DNA from: Micromonospora sp. NBC_01796
GTDB lineage: Bacteria > Actinomycetota > Actinomycetes > Mycobacteriales > Micromonosporaceae
Length of the DNA: 64,000 nt
Reading direction: 5' to 3'
NCBI RefSeq assembly: GCF_035917455.1
Contig: NZ_CP109078.1
Span: forward strand, 2,542,001 to 2,606,000
A model generated the notes under the pieces. That model was not told where the DNA came from, did no database searches, and saw only the letters and a program-made list of their open reading frames with translations. Made by a program: the position numbers and the translations under genes. Below are positions 48,076 through 56,791 of the stretch, in pieces (within the stretch, counting starts at the first letter, position 1; each line of letters begins with the position of its first letter).

Positions 48076-48642
48076 ATGGTGGGGGACGCGCAGGCAACCA
48101 GACAGCGCCTGCTCGACGCGGCGACGAAGGAGTTCGCCGCGTACGGCATCGCCGGTGCACGGGTGGACCGGATCGCGGCCGAGGCCCGGTCGAACAAGGC
48201 GCAGATCTACCACTACTTCGGCAACAAGGACGGGCTGTTCGACGCGGTCTTCAACGCCCTGGTCGCCAACACCGTCCGCGAGGTACCGATCGACGTCACC
48301 GACCTGCCCGGCTACGCCGGCCGACTCTTCGACGGCTACGAGGCCCACCCCGAGGTGATCCGCCTGGCCACCTGGTACCGGTTGGAACGGGCCGGCTCAC
48401 AGGCACCCCTTGAGTCGATCATGACCAGCAACCAGCACAAGATCGACGAGATCGAACGGGCACAGCGGGCCGGACAGCTCACCACCCGCTACACCGCGGT
48501 CGACCTGCTCGCCCTCGTGGTCCACCAGGCCGCCCTCTGGACCGCCGTCACACCCGAGTTCGCCACCCTGCTCGACACGCACTCGCGAAGCCACCGCCGC
48601 AGGATCGTCACCGACGCGGTCGCGGCCCTGCTGGCACCGTAG
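48076..48642 (+). CDS. TetR/AcrR-family regulator
   Basis: 188 residues. The HTH covers about 8-55 (TRQRLLDAATKEFAAYGIAGAR, VDRIAAEARSNKAQIYHYFGNK); the C-terminal helical domain has LFDGYEAHPEVIRLATWYRLE. It is divergent from the SDR gene, sharing two operators, so it likely represses both. It should respond to a small substrate of the SDR enzyme (inference). Confidence 0.9.
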   Translation: MVGDAQATRQRLLDAATKEFAAYGIAGARVDRIAAEARSNKAQIYHYFGNKDGLFDAVFNALVANTVREVPIDVTDLPGYAGRLFDGYEAHPEVIRLATWYRLERAGSQAPLESIMTSNQHKIDEIERAQRAGQLTTRYTAVDLLALVVHQAALWTAVTPEFATLLDTHSRSHRRRIVTDAVAALLAP

Positions 48643-48788
48643 AAGACCACACCGACCGGTCCGCCGCCGGTCACCGTCGACCATCCACGGGTACGGGCGT
48701 ACGCACGGTCGGACCGGGCGATCCACACGGGAAACCGGTGACAGTCCACGGGTGGGACCTGCGCGCCCCGACCGGCAGCCTCGAAGAC

Positions 48789-49256
48789 ATGACGGACAAC
48801 GGAATCGAGCTGACCGCCCGACAGGACCGGCGGGATCACGTACACCCGGGGCTGACGGCCACGCTGCGGCGGCCCGCCGTGCACCTCGGCATCGCGCTCG
48901 GCGTACTCAATCTCCTCGACCTCGGCCGGTTCGAACCCGCCGGGTTCCTGACCTGGCTGCTGCCCCTGCTCGCGCTCTGCTACCTGGTGCTCGGCGTCGC
49001 CCGGCGGCGCCGCACGACCCGCGAGATCCTCACCCGCCAGAGCGCCGGGCTGCTGCTGTTCACGGTGATCGCGCTGGTCGCCCTGGTCGTCGACGCCACC
49101 ATCGGGCAGTACGTGGTGGCCGCCGGCTACCTCGCCCACGCGGCCTGGGACTACGCCCACCGGGACGGCCGGGTGGTGCCACGCTGGTTCGTCGACTTCT
49201 GCGTCCCGTTCGACATCCTGATCGCGGCCTCGCTCGTCCTGGCAGCGCTGCGATGA
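48789..49256 (+). CDS. Small integral membrane protein
   Basis: 155 residues with about four helices: PAVHLGIALGVLNLLDLG, FLTWLLPLLALCYLVLGVA, LLLFTVIALVALVVDATIG and FDILIAASLVLAAL. A His-rich patch (LAHAAWDYAHRDGRVVPRW) precedes the last. The family is not recognised. Start chosen at 48789 after the cross-frame 48738 ATG because the first 17 residues are atypical. Not in an operon by distance. Confidence 0.65.
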   Translation: MTDNGIELTARQDRRDHVHPGLTATLRRPAVHLGIALGVLNLLDLGRFEPAGFLTWLLPLLALCYLVLGVARRRRTTREILTRQSAGLLLFTVIALVALVVDATIGQYVVAAGYLAHAAWDYAHRDGRVVPRWFVDFCVPFDILIAASLVLAALR

Positions 49257-49317
49257 GTACCGCCCCGGCTGCCCTGAGCAGAATCGCTGTCCGGACCCGG
49301 GAACCGGCTGCCAGGCT

Positions 49318-50157
49318 GTGGCGATGGCGCAGGAGCTGGGATTTCGCGGCGACGTTGTCGACTACTACCACCGGTACCGTCGCGGCTATCCGGCAGCGGT
49401 CATCGACGCCCTGGTGGCGGCCTTCGCACTGACCCGCGACGACACCGTGGTCGACCTCGGATGCGGCACCGGACAGCTCACCACCCCGATCGCCCACCGG
49501 GTACGCGCCGTGGTCGGCGTCGACCCGGAGCCGGACATGCTGACCCGAGCCCGATCCGCCGCCGCCGAGCGGGGCGTCGGCAACGCGACCTGGATGATCG
49601 GAACCGACGCCGACCTGCCCGCACTCGGCGCCCTGCTCGGCATGGGCGCCCTGGGCGCGGTGACCGTCGGCCAGGCGCTGCACTGGATGCGGCCCGACGA
49701 GCTGTTCCCCACCCTGTTCCCGCTGCTGCGCACCGGCGGCGGGGTGGCCGTGGTGACCAACGGAACTCCACTGTGGCTCCAGGACACCGACTGGTCCCGG
49801 GCCCTGCGCCGCTGGCTGGAGGCGTGGCTGGACAAGGATCTCGGCTACGCCTGCGGCACCGACGCCGACAGCCAGCTCCGCTACCGCGAAGCCCTGACCG
49901 TGTCCGGCTTCGACGTACGCGAACAGCACGTCGAGTACGCCGCCGACCTGGACCTGGAACACCTCGTCGGCGGCGTCTACTCGGCCCTGCCGGTCGACCG
50001 GCTACCCCCGCCGGACCAGCGCCCCCGGTTCGCCGAACAGCTCCGCCACGCCCTGCCCCCCGAGGACCGTTTCGCCGAGCACATCCGCGTCACGATGCTG
50101 CTCGGCACCAAGGTCCAGCACCAGGCAACCGAGCTGACCGGCCTACGCGGCAAGTAG
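49318..50157 (+). CDS. Class I SAM-dependent methyltransferase
   Basis: 279 residues (277 if the ATG at 49324 is used). Motif I is VVDLGCGTGQLTTPIA, motif post I VVGVDPEPDML and the post-II element GALGAVTVGQALHWM, as in the methyltransferase type 11 (UbiE/BioC-like) group. It starts with a short helix GFRGDVVDYYHRYRRGYP, which usually marks this family. The substrate is unknown. Ends in a 15-base overlap with the converging HTH gene. Confidence 0.87.
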   Translation: MAMAQELGFRGDVVDYYHRYRRGYPAAVIDALVAAFALTRDDTVVDLGCGTGQLTTPIAHRVRAVVGVDPEPDMLTRARSAAAERGVGNATWMIGTDADLPALGALLGMGALGAVTVGQALHWMRPDELFPTLFPLLRTGGGVAVVTNGTPLWLQDTDWSRALRRWLEAWLDKDLGYACGTDADSQLRYREALTVSGFDVREQHVEYAADLDLEHLVGGVYSALPVDRLPPPDQRPRFAEQLRHALPPEDRFAEHIRVTMLLGTKVQHQATELTGLRGK

Positions 50158-50661
50158 ATCCGACAGCGCGGCCATGTGCGCGACCCGTCCCCGGTGTTGA
50201 CGAGCCTGAAGCACCAGGTTGGCCACCACGAGGGCGAAGTCCGTCTCCGGTACGTCCAGACCGAGCTTTCGATTGAGCCAGGGCGCCACCTCGCTCCACC
50301 GGTAGAACACCGTTCCCTCCCGAACAGGATCCACCGGAGGCGGAAAGTTGCCGGGCCCGCGGTCGCCTGTGGCGTATCGACGTACCGACTCCCGACTTTG
50401 ACCGATCCGATCCGCGATGTCGGCAAGCGTCAGAAGATCCTGGTCCAGTACACGCAGTGCCACCAGGCCGACCGAGTCGATCGCACGAACCGCCGACGCG
50501 ATGGCGTCCGCCAGGGTGGGCGCCTCCCGGTCAAACTCCGCGACGGGGAAGCCATGTTCCCGCCCGAACGCCGCGTCATCGAGCCCGGCGGCGAAGAGCG
50601 AGTCGAACTCCTCCTCGGCCGGCTCGCGATCGAGCACAACCGTGAACGTATGGGTTGTCAC
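50143..50661 (-). CDS. Helix-turn-helix protein, possible antitoxin-like regulator
   Basis: 172 residues from a GTG. The N-terminal part ([22 protein letters not shown]) is a small alpha/beta domain. The middle ([26 protein letters not shown]) is a winged or MerR-like HTH; the adjacent [29 protein letters not shown] resembles an excisionase/MerR wing. It is a candidate DNA-binding regulator. The upstream sequence has nested inverted and direct repeats. No toxin is visible next to it. Confidence 0.6.
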   Translation of the reverse strand: MTTHTFTVVLDREPAEEEFDSLFAAGLDDAAFGREHGFPVAEFDREAPTLADAIASAVRAIDSVGLVALRVLDQDLLTLADIADRIGQSRESVRRYATGDRGPGNFPPPVDPVREGTVFYRWSEVAPWLNRKLGLDVPETDFALVVANLVLQARQHRGRVAHMAALSDLLAA

Positions 50662-50664
50662 CGC

Positions 50665-50711
50665 CCACCTCCTACCACTCGCCCGGTGCAATAGTGCACC
50701 ACCTCCTACCA
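50665..50711. promoter_or_regulatory. Nested repeat operator upstream of the HTH gene
   Basis: CCACCTCCTACCA occurs at 50665-50677 and 50699-50711 (34-bp period), enclosing a perfect inverted repeat GGTGCA-ATAG-TGCACC (50685-50700). It lies a few bases from the GTG of the HTH gene and about 60-100 bp before nuoD, so it may act on both. Confidence 0.55.
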
Positions 50712-50767
50712 ATCGGAACGGGCGGGCCAGTCCCGTCGCGGGGGTGGGGCGTGCCACGATGACGGGT

Positions 50768-51922
50768 ATGACCACCGACACCGGCGCCTTGCGGGAGCTG
50801 ACCGTCGGCACCGGGGCGGGGCTCGACACCGCTGACATGGTGCTCAACATCGGGCCGCAACACCCGTCGACGCACGGCGTACTCCGGCTCAAGCTGGTGC
50901 TCGACGGCGAGCGGGTGGTCGCCTGCGAACCGATCGTCGGCTACATGCACCGGGGCGCGGAGAAGCTGTTCGAGGTACGCGACTACCGGCAGATCATCGT
51001 GCTGGCCAACCGGCACGACTGGCTGTCGGCCTTCGCCAACGAGTTGGGTGTGGTGCTGGCGGTCGAACGGCTGATGGGCATCGAGGTGCCGGAACGGGCG
51101 ATCTGGTTGCGCACCGCCCTGGCCGAGCTGAACCGGGTGCTCAACCACCTGATGTTCCTCGGCTCGTACCCGCTGGAGATCGGCGCGATCACGCCGATGT
51201 TCTACGCGTTCCGCGAGCGCGAAACGCTCCAGGCGGTGATGGAGGAGGCCTCCGGTGGCCGGATCCACTACATGTTCAACCGGGTCGGCGGGCTGAAGGA
51301 GGAGGTACCGGCCGGGTGGACCGGTCGGGCCCGAGCCGCGATCGGCGAGGTACGCCGGCGGATGCCCGACCTGGACAACCTGATCCGACGCAACGAGATC
51401 TTCCTGGCCCGTACCGTCGGGGTCGGCGTGCTCTCCGCCGCCGACGCGGCCGCGTTCGGTGCCTCCGGCCCGGTCGCCCGCGCCTCCGGACTCGACCTGG
51501 ACCTGCGCCGGGACGAGCCCTACCTGGCGTACGGCTCGCTCGACGTGCCCGTCGTCACCCGGACCACCGGGGACTGTCACGCCCGGTTCGAGGTCCTCCT
51601 CGACCAGGTGTACGTCTCACTCGACCTCGCCGAACAGTGCCTGGACCAGGTCGACCGGCTCGCCGGGCCGGTCAACGTCCGGCTCCCCAAGGTGGTGAAG
51701 GCCCCCGAGGGGCACACCTACGCCTGGACCGAGAACCCGCTCGGCATCAACGGCTACTACCTGGTGTCCAAGGGCGAGAAGACCCCGTGGCGGATGAAGC
51801 TGCGCACGGCGTCGTACGCGAACGTGCAGGCCCTGGCCACCCTGCTCCCCGGCTGCCTGGTACCGGACCTGATCGCCGTACTCGGTTCGATGTTCTTCGT
51901 GGTGGGCGACATCGACAAGTAG
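50768..51922 (+). CDS. nuoD: NADH-quinone oxidoreductase subunit D, stand-alone copy
   Basis: About 384 residues, the 49-kDa subunit (NuoD). Motifs are [22 protein letters not shown] near the N-terminus, the [12 protein letters not shown] segment, the quinone-site [14 protein letters not shown] and the C-terminal FFVVGDIDK. This is the full family length, with the conserved Tyr/His in the HPSTHG loop. Normally nuoD sits in a nuoA-N operon; here no other complex I gene adjoins. It starts at ATG 50768 (ATG 50759 is also in frame). It may replace NuoD in the complex or be part of a NuoD-only electron-transfer role (inference). Confidence 0.92.
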   Translation: MTTDTGALRELTVGTGAGLDTADMVLNIGPQHPSTHGVLRLKLVLDGERVVACEPIVGYMHRGAEKLFEVRDYRQIIVLANRHDWLSAFANELGVVLAVERLMGIEVPERAIWLRTALAELNRVLNHLMFLGSYPLEIGAITPMFYAFRERETLQAVMEEASGGRIHYMFNRVGGLKEEVPAGWTGRARAAIGEVRRRMPDLDNLIRRNEIFLARTVGVGVLSAADAAAFGASGPVARASGLDLDLRRDEPYLAYGSLDVPVVTRTTGDCHARFEVLLDQVYVSLDLAEQCLDQVDRLAGPVNVRLPKVVKAPEGHTYAWTENPLGINGYYLVSKGEKTPWRMKLRTASYANVQALATLLPGCLVPDLIAVLGSMFFVVGDIDK

Positions 51923-51928
51923 TGCCGC

Positions 51929-53875
51929 TCAGCGGCGGCGGGTTCCGCCCGCGCGGGGCACGTCGTCGTCGGGCGGATAGCCGTACGCCGGCTCCTCGGC
52001 GCGGCGGCGGCCCGGACCGGCCGGCTCGCGCCCCGCCGAGTCCCAACCCCCACGCCGCGAGGCCGACGGCTCCGCACCCCCGGCCGGCAGCGCCGGGGCA
52101 CCGCCCCACCGATCCTGGCCACCGCCCGACCACGCCCCCGCATCCGCACCCGGCCAGTGCGCGTCACCGGAGCCCCCCGATCCGGGCCGGCGTGCCTCAC
52201 CGGAGCCGCCCGATCCGGGCCGGTACGCCTCGCCTGAGCCGGCGCCGGTCGAGCCGGGCCACTGGGCGCCGCCCGCATCGCCGCGTGCACCGGAACCGGA
52301 CCACTCGTCGGCCCTGCGGCGCCCACCCGATGCCCGGTCGTCGCCCGCCCGGCCGCCACTGCCGCCGGGTGCCCTGTCGTCGGCCGCCCGGCGTCCGCCC
52401 GGCTCGTCACGCCACGACTCGGCCCGCTGCGGCTCGCCTCGCCAGGAATCCTCCCTGCCGGACTGGGCGCGCCACGCCTCCTCGCGCCGGGGCTCGTCAC
52501 GCCGGGCCTCCGCCCGTCGGGGCTCGTCCCGCCGCATGCTCGCCCAGCGGTCCTCCACCCGCATCTCGGTGCCCGAGTCGTCGGCACGCACCGCTGCCCG
52601 CCGCTCGCCCATCCGCAGCTCGCTGCCGTGCTCGTCCCGGCGTACCGAGGCCCAACGGTCGCCGGCCCCGCCCGACCAGTGCGGGTCGCCCTCGTACCCG
52701 GGGTCGTCCGGCTCGTCCCGGTCGTACCGGCCGGCACGCCGCGCCCCGCTGTCGCCACGGTCCCGGGGCCACTGGTCGGACCGGGAATCCTCGTCCGGAC
52801 CGGCCCTGCGCCGGCCACGCGCCGGTTGCTCGGGCCAGTCGTCCTCACGGTCATCGCCCCGGCCCCCGTAGGCGTTGCCGGGCGGATAGCCGGCACCCGA
52901 CGGGTACGCCGACCCGGAGTCGTAACCGGTCCCGCCGTAGACGGAGCCGGCCCCGCCGTCGTCACCGGGCGGGCCGACGATGGTCTGCCGGGTGGTGACC
53001 TTCACCGTCTCGGTGTGCCGGACCACCCCACCGGCCAGGTGCGGCCGATGCGCGGGGCCGGCGCCACCGGCGGGTGCCGACGCGCCCCGACCGCCGCCCC
53101 GGTCCGCGCCGTAGCCGGGTTCGGGCTCCCCGGCCGGATACTGGCCGCCGCCGTACTGCTGGCCGGAGCCGTACTGGCTGGTGCCGCCGTACTGGGCGGG
53201 GCCGCGCTGGGGGTTGCCGTACTGACCCGCGCCCTCGGCCCGCCGGGGGTCGGCCCGACCGAAGTCGCCCGGCTCGAAGTCCTGTTCACGTCCTGCGGGA
53301 CCGGAGCGTCCATCCCGCTCCGGGCGGGGCGGCGTCGGAGCGGCACGTTCGGCGGCGGGGCGGGACGGGGCGCCGTACACGCCCTCGCGGGCCGGCTCCC
53401 GCCGCTCCGGCTCGACCGCTGGTCCGGCCGCCGCCGGGGCCGAGCCCGACCGGACGGCTCCGGCCGCCGGCACACCGGCCCGACCGGGTACGGCATCCGC
53501 CCGCGCGTCGAGCTGACGGCGCAGTGCCTCCACGTTCTGCTGCATCACCTGCAACTGCTCACCCACGGACTGGTGGGTGGCTCGGTTGGCGGTGCCGATG
53601 TCCTGGCGCAGTTCGCCGCGAAGTTCCTCGATCTCTTCGAGGAGGGTCTCCTCCAGCTCCGAACGTACGGTTTGCACGTCACCACGGAGTGTGATCGACA
53701 GTCCAATCAGGACAACCGCGAGTACGGCCAGCACGGCGGCGATCCGCAGCGGCCCGTTGCTCTGCCCGAACAGGAGCATCAGCGCAGCCAGCGGGGCCAA
53801 CCCGACACCGACCCAGAACAGCACGGTCAGCAGTTGCCGGCGGTACGGCTGCTCGGTGTCATCCCCGGCGGGCAT
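51929..53875 (-). CDS. Membrane-anchored, low-complexity charged protein
   Basis: 648 residues. Two N-terminal helices (LLTVLFWVGVGLAPLAALML, RIAAVLAVLAVVLIGLSITL) lie in about 10-60, then a coiled coil (LEETLLEEIEELRGELRQ, QSVGEQLQVMQQNVEALRRQ). The C-terminal ~500 residues are disordered and rich in Gly/Arg/Glu/Ser. They hold repeated DRWASxRRDE, RxEAWRxx and (GSG)EAxRPGSGG units. The end RAEEPAYGYPPDDDV is typical of a cytoplasmic tail. The family is not recognised; perhaps a scaffold for a division or envelope complex. Start ATG at 53875. Confidence 0.65.
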   Translation of the reverse strand: MPAGDDTEQPYRRQLLTVLFWVGVGLAPLAALMLLFGQSNGPLRIAAVLAVLAVVLIGLSITLRGDVQTVRSELEETLLEEIEELRGELRQDIGTANRATHQSVGEQLQVMQQNVEALRRQLDARADAVPGRAGVPAAGAVRSGSAPAAAGPAVEPERREPAREGVYGAPSRPAAERAAPTPPRPERDGRSGPAGREQDFEPGDFGRADPRRAEGAGQYGNPQRGPAQYGGTSQYGSGQQYGGGQYPAGEPEPGYGADRGGGRGASAPAGGAGPAHRPHLAGGVVRHTETVKVTTRQTIVGPPGDDGGAGSVYGGTGYDSGSAYPSGAGYPPGNAYGGRGDDREDDWPEQPARGRRRAGPDEDSRSDQWPRDRGDSGARRAGRYDRDEPDDPGYEGDPHWSGGAGDRWASVRRDEHGSELRMGERRAAVRADDSGTEMRVEDRWASMRRDEPRRAEARRDEPRREEAWRAQSGREDSWRGEPQRAESWRDEPGGRRAADDRAPGGSGGRAGDDRASGGRRRADEWSGSGARGDAGGAQWPGSTGAGSGEAYRPGSGGSGEARRPGSGGSGDAHWPGADAGAWSGGGQDRWGGAPALPAGGAEPSASRRGGWDSAGREPAGPGRRRAEEPAYGYPPDDDVPRAGGTRRR

Positions 53876-53933
53876 GGCACTGGAGCCTACCCACAGTTGC
53901 CGAATCCGGGGAGGGGGCGTCCACCGTCACCGC

Positions 53934-53999
53934 ACACCGCCCGTACGCGACGCGGGGGCCGTCGCCGCGACCAGCGGCGCCGACCCCCACGGGCGGTGT
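53934..53999 (-). terminator. Long hairpin terminator after the substrate-binding protein gene
   Basis: ACACCGCCCGT (53934-53944) pairs with ACGGGCGGTGT (53989-53999). The interior can fold further (GGGGG with CCCCC). It starts ten bases past the stop of the minus-strand gene at 54009. Confidence 0.65.
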
Positions 54000-54008
54000 A
54001 CGGGTAGG

Positions 54009-55013
54009 TCAACCGACGGCGAGTTCACCGTCGGAGGAGAGCACCAGACCCACGCTGATCGCACCACTGGTCAGCGCGGACTTGGTCTGGGGACCACCGG
54101 CGTCCAGCGAGCTGAACGAACCGGCCTTGAAGTTGTAGACCTCGACCAGCCCGGCCTGGCACTTCGGTCGCTGCGGGCACTCCGGCGGCCCACCGAGGAT
54201 GGTGGCCGTACCGGAGCACTTGGCGGCCAGGTCGGACAGGGTCTTGAGCCCGTGCTGGTCGGCGAAGGCCTGGGTGACCGCGAAGGCGTTCTGGTCCTGG
54301 GCGGTGGAGGGGGTGCCGAAGGTCAGGCCGACCTTCTCCCCGAGGCCCTTCAGGTTGGTGACCGTCTGGTTCAGGTCGGAGGAGGCGACCGGGGTGGTGC
54401 TGCCCTGGTTGATCTTGCCATTGAGGAAGGTGGCCAGGGTGGCGGCGTACTCCGGCACCACCTGGATCTCACCCTTCTCCAGCGCCGGCTCGTACAGTTC
54501 CCGGTTGCCGATCGTCTGGACCTTGACCTGGAAGCCGGCCGCGGTCAGTGCGATCGAGTAGAGCTCACCGAGGGTCTGGTTCTCGCTGAAGTTGGCCACT
54601 CCGACGGTGATCGGCCCACCCGCACCCTTGGTGATCCCGCTGGTGAGGTTGTTCGCGGAGGCGAACTCCTCCGCCGCCACCTTGGGGGTCTTCCGGTCGA
54701 CGTCCACGGCCTTGTTGAGCTGGATCAGCTTCGGCGTGTCGACCGCGGCGGAGACCTTGTCCAGCGCGGCGACCAGCTCCGGCTTGGCGGCCTTGGCGTT
54801 GATCGCCGGAATGATGTTATCGGTGTCCTGCAGTTTCTTGTCGTCGTCGAGGACCACCAGCTTCTTGCCGGCCACCGGTGCACAACCGGCACCCGCCGCC
54901 GCGCTCGGTGGCGCCTCGGTCCCCGATGATCCTGACTCCCCGCATCCGGCGAGGAACGTGGCCGCCGCGAGTGCGCCGACCGCTCCCACCGCCAGACGTG
55001 TACGTGCGCGCAT
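54009..55013 (-). CDS. OpuA/ProU-type osmoprotectant-binding lipoprotein, permuted domain order
   Basis: 334 residues. A lipobox signal (AAATFLAGC, Cys24) comes first. Residues about 45-125 contain LVVLDDDKKLQDTDNIIPAI and VDRKTPKVAAEEFASANNL, which look like the C-terminal lobe of an OpuAC domain. The start of the domain (VGVANFSENQTLGELYSIAL, YEPALEKGEIQVVPEYAATL) follows from about 140, with QDQNAFAVTQAFADQHGL further on. The order is thus shifted relative to ProX. It should bind glycine betaine, choline or a related compound outside the membrane. It lies downstream of the permease pair on the same strand, 367 bp apart. Confidence 0.8.
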   Translation of the reverse strand: MRARTRLAVGAVGALAAATFLAGCGESGSSGTEAPPSAAAGAGCAPVAGKKLVVLDDDKKLQDTDNIIPAINAKAAKPELVAALDKVSAAVDTPKLIQLNKAVDVDRKTPKVAAEEFASANNLTSGITKGAGGPITVGVANFSENQTLGELYSIALTAAGFQVKVQTIGNRELYEPALEKGEIQVVPEYAATLATFLNGKINQGSTTPVASSDLNQTVTNLKGLGEKVGLTFGTPSTAQDQNAFAVTQAFADQHGLKTLSDLAAKCSGTATILGGPPECPQRPKCQAGLVEVYNFKAGSFSSLDAGGPQTKSALTSGAISVGLVLSSDGELAVG

Positions 55014-55380
55014 GACGCCCGCCTTCCGTGTCCCGGCGCGGCCCGGGGGCCGGCCGCGTGTCCGACGGACGATCTGACGTGGTGATCGCCCGCGACCTCC
55101 CACCCAACATCGTCGCGTACCGGCGGACAACTCGGGGGCGATGTCGTCACAGGATCGTCACACTGTTAGCCGGCCCGAATAACGGGTACGCCACCAGCCG
55201 GTCACGTACTGTTCCGGCGGGCCGGTCGCCTCGGCCCGGCGGACGGCGACAACCGCTCGCCCGGCGGTGGCCGGGATCACTCACCTCGGCGGTGCGAGCA
55301 ACGACACCTCCGGGCCGGTCACCGGCGGTGTCGAACTCCCACCCGTCCCCACCTCGTCGGCCCGGCCGGACGGACTCCGC
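55014..55380. other. Intergenic region before the substrate-binding protein gene
   Basis: No coding frame with normal bias was seen. It has a direct heptamer TCGTCAC at 55144-55150 and 55155-55161 (11-bp period), about 140 bp upstream of the lipoprotein start on the minus strand. The period is that of PhoP-box-type direct repeats, but the sequence does not match. It likely also holds the promoter of the binding-protein gene, which may thus be transcribed separately from the permease pair. Confidence 0.4.
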
Positions 55381-56103
55381 TCAGGAACCCCCGATGGCGG
55401 CGGCGGCGCGGCGGTCCGCCCGCCGGCTCCTACGGCGCAGCGGGCGCGGGGTGACCGCCCGCTCGACAACGGCCAGGATCGCCTCGACCAGCACCGCGAG
55501 CAGTGCCACCAGCAGGCCCCCGGCCAGGATCTGGCCCCCGCCGACGGCGATGCCGAGCCCGAACCCGGCGCTGATGATCTGCCCGAGGCCACCGCCGTTG
55601 ACAAACGAGGCGAGCGCCGCGGTGGCGACCACCTGCACCGCCGCGGTACGGAATCCGGCGGCGAGGTACGGCACCGACAGCGGGAGTTCCACCCGCCGGA
55701 GCAGTTGCCCCCCGGACAGTCCCATCCCCCGGGCGGCGTCCCGCGTCTCCGGATCGACCTCCCGCACCCCCGTGTACGCGTTCGCGAGCAGCGGCGGCAC
55801 CGCGAAGACCGCCAGCGCCACGATCACCGGCCGTTGGCCGAAGCCCAGGGCGGTCAGCGGGAGGATGGTCAGCAGGGCGATGGTCGGGATGGCCAGCGTC
55901 ACGTTCGAGATCAACAGCACGAAGCCCCCGCCCCGGCCGATGTGGCCGAGCCAGAGCCCGATCGGCCAGGCGACCAGGCAGCCGAGCGCGACCGCGGCGG
56001 CGGAGATGGTGAGGTGCTCGCCCAGCCGGTCCAGGATCCCTCCCGGATTGGTCCAGTTCAGCGGGTCGTTGAGCCAGGTCACGGCCTGTTCGAGCGCGTT
56101 CAT
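55381..56103 (-). CDS. OpuA/ProU-type ABC permease, second
   Basis: 240 residues with about six helices: LTISAAAVALGCLVAWPIGL, GFVLLISNVTLAIPTIALL, ILPLTALGFGQRPVIVALAVF, followed by the EAA loop of permeases in GVREVDPETRDAARGMGLSG and later helices ILAGGLLVALLAVLVEAIL. The Arg-rich C-terminal tail is cytoplasmic. It starts in an ATGA overlap with the previous permease gene. It is part of an osmoprotectant importer. Confidence 0.88.
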   Translation of the reverse strand: MNALEQAVTWLNDPLNWTNPGGILDRLGEHLTISAAAVALGCLVAWPIGLWLGHIGRGGGFVLLISNVTLAIPTIALLTILPLTALGFGQRPVIVALAVFAVPPLLANAYTGVREVDPETRDAARGMGLSGGQLLRRVELPLSVPYLAAGFRTAAVQVVATAALASFVNGGGLGQIISAGFGLGIAVGGGQILAGGLLVALLAVLVEAILAVVERAVTPRPLRRRSRRADRRAAAAIGGS

Positions 56104-56789
56104 CGGGCCCTCCCCCGGACGATCCACGGTGTCAGCAGCCGGCCGATGCCGGCGAGGATCAGGTCGAGCACCAGGGCCAGGACCACGCAGAGCACGGTCC
56201 CGGTGAGGATCTCGGCCTTGAAGAAGTTGTTCCGGAAACCGCCGAGGATGAGCTGACCGAGCCCGCCGTGCCCGACCAGGACCCCGACCGTGACCAGCGC
56301 CACGGTGGAGACGGTGGCCAGGCGTACGCCGGTGAGGATGCCCGGCAGGGCCAGGGGAAGGTCGATCCGGAGCAGGCGACCCAGCCGGCCGTACCCCATT
56401 CCCTCGGCGGCGTCGCGTACCTCGGCCGGCACCTGGTTGAGCCCGGCGAGCGTGTTTCTGATGATCAGCAGCAATGCGTAGAGGACCAGACCGACCAGAA
56501 CGGTCGTGGTGCCGATGCCGAGCACCGGAGCGAGGAAGGCGAACAGCGCGAGTGAGGGGACCGTGTAGAGAATCCCGGATAGTGCGAGAATCGGCCCGGC
56601 GAGAGCACGGAACCAGTACGCCGCGACCGCAAGCGGTATCGCTATCAGTGCGGCGAGTAACACCGCCTGCGCGGTCAGGCTCGCGTGTTCTCGCAGTGCG
56701 GCAAGAATGGTGTCAGAGTTGTCCCGCACGTACTGCCAGGAGAACCACGGATTGCCCGGGGCTTCCCGGTAGGCCAGGTGGAAGGACAT
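56100..56789 (-). CDS. OpuA/ProU-type ABC permease, first
   Basis: 229 residues, about five to six helices, EAA loop LNQVPAEVRDAAEGMGYGRLG and a closing VGHGGLGQLILGGFRN. It starts MSFHLAYREAPGNPWFSWQYV, an N-terminal cytoplasmic section. Its ATG is separated by only two bases from the GTG of the divergent ATPase gene. It belongs with the following permease, the ATPase and the binding protein. Confidence 0.88.
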   Translation of the reverse strand: MSFHLAYREAPGNPWFSWQYVRDNSDTILAALREHASLTAQAVLLAALIAIPLAVAAYWFRALAGPILALSGILYTVPSLALFAFLAPVLGIGTTTVLVGLVLYALLLIIRNTLAGLNQVPAEVRDAAEGMGYGRLGRLLRIDLPLALPGILTGVRLATVSTVALVTVGVLVGHGGLGQLILGGFRNNFFKAEILTGTVLCVVLALVLDLILAGIGRLLTPWIVRGRAR

Positions 56790-56791
56790 AG

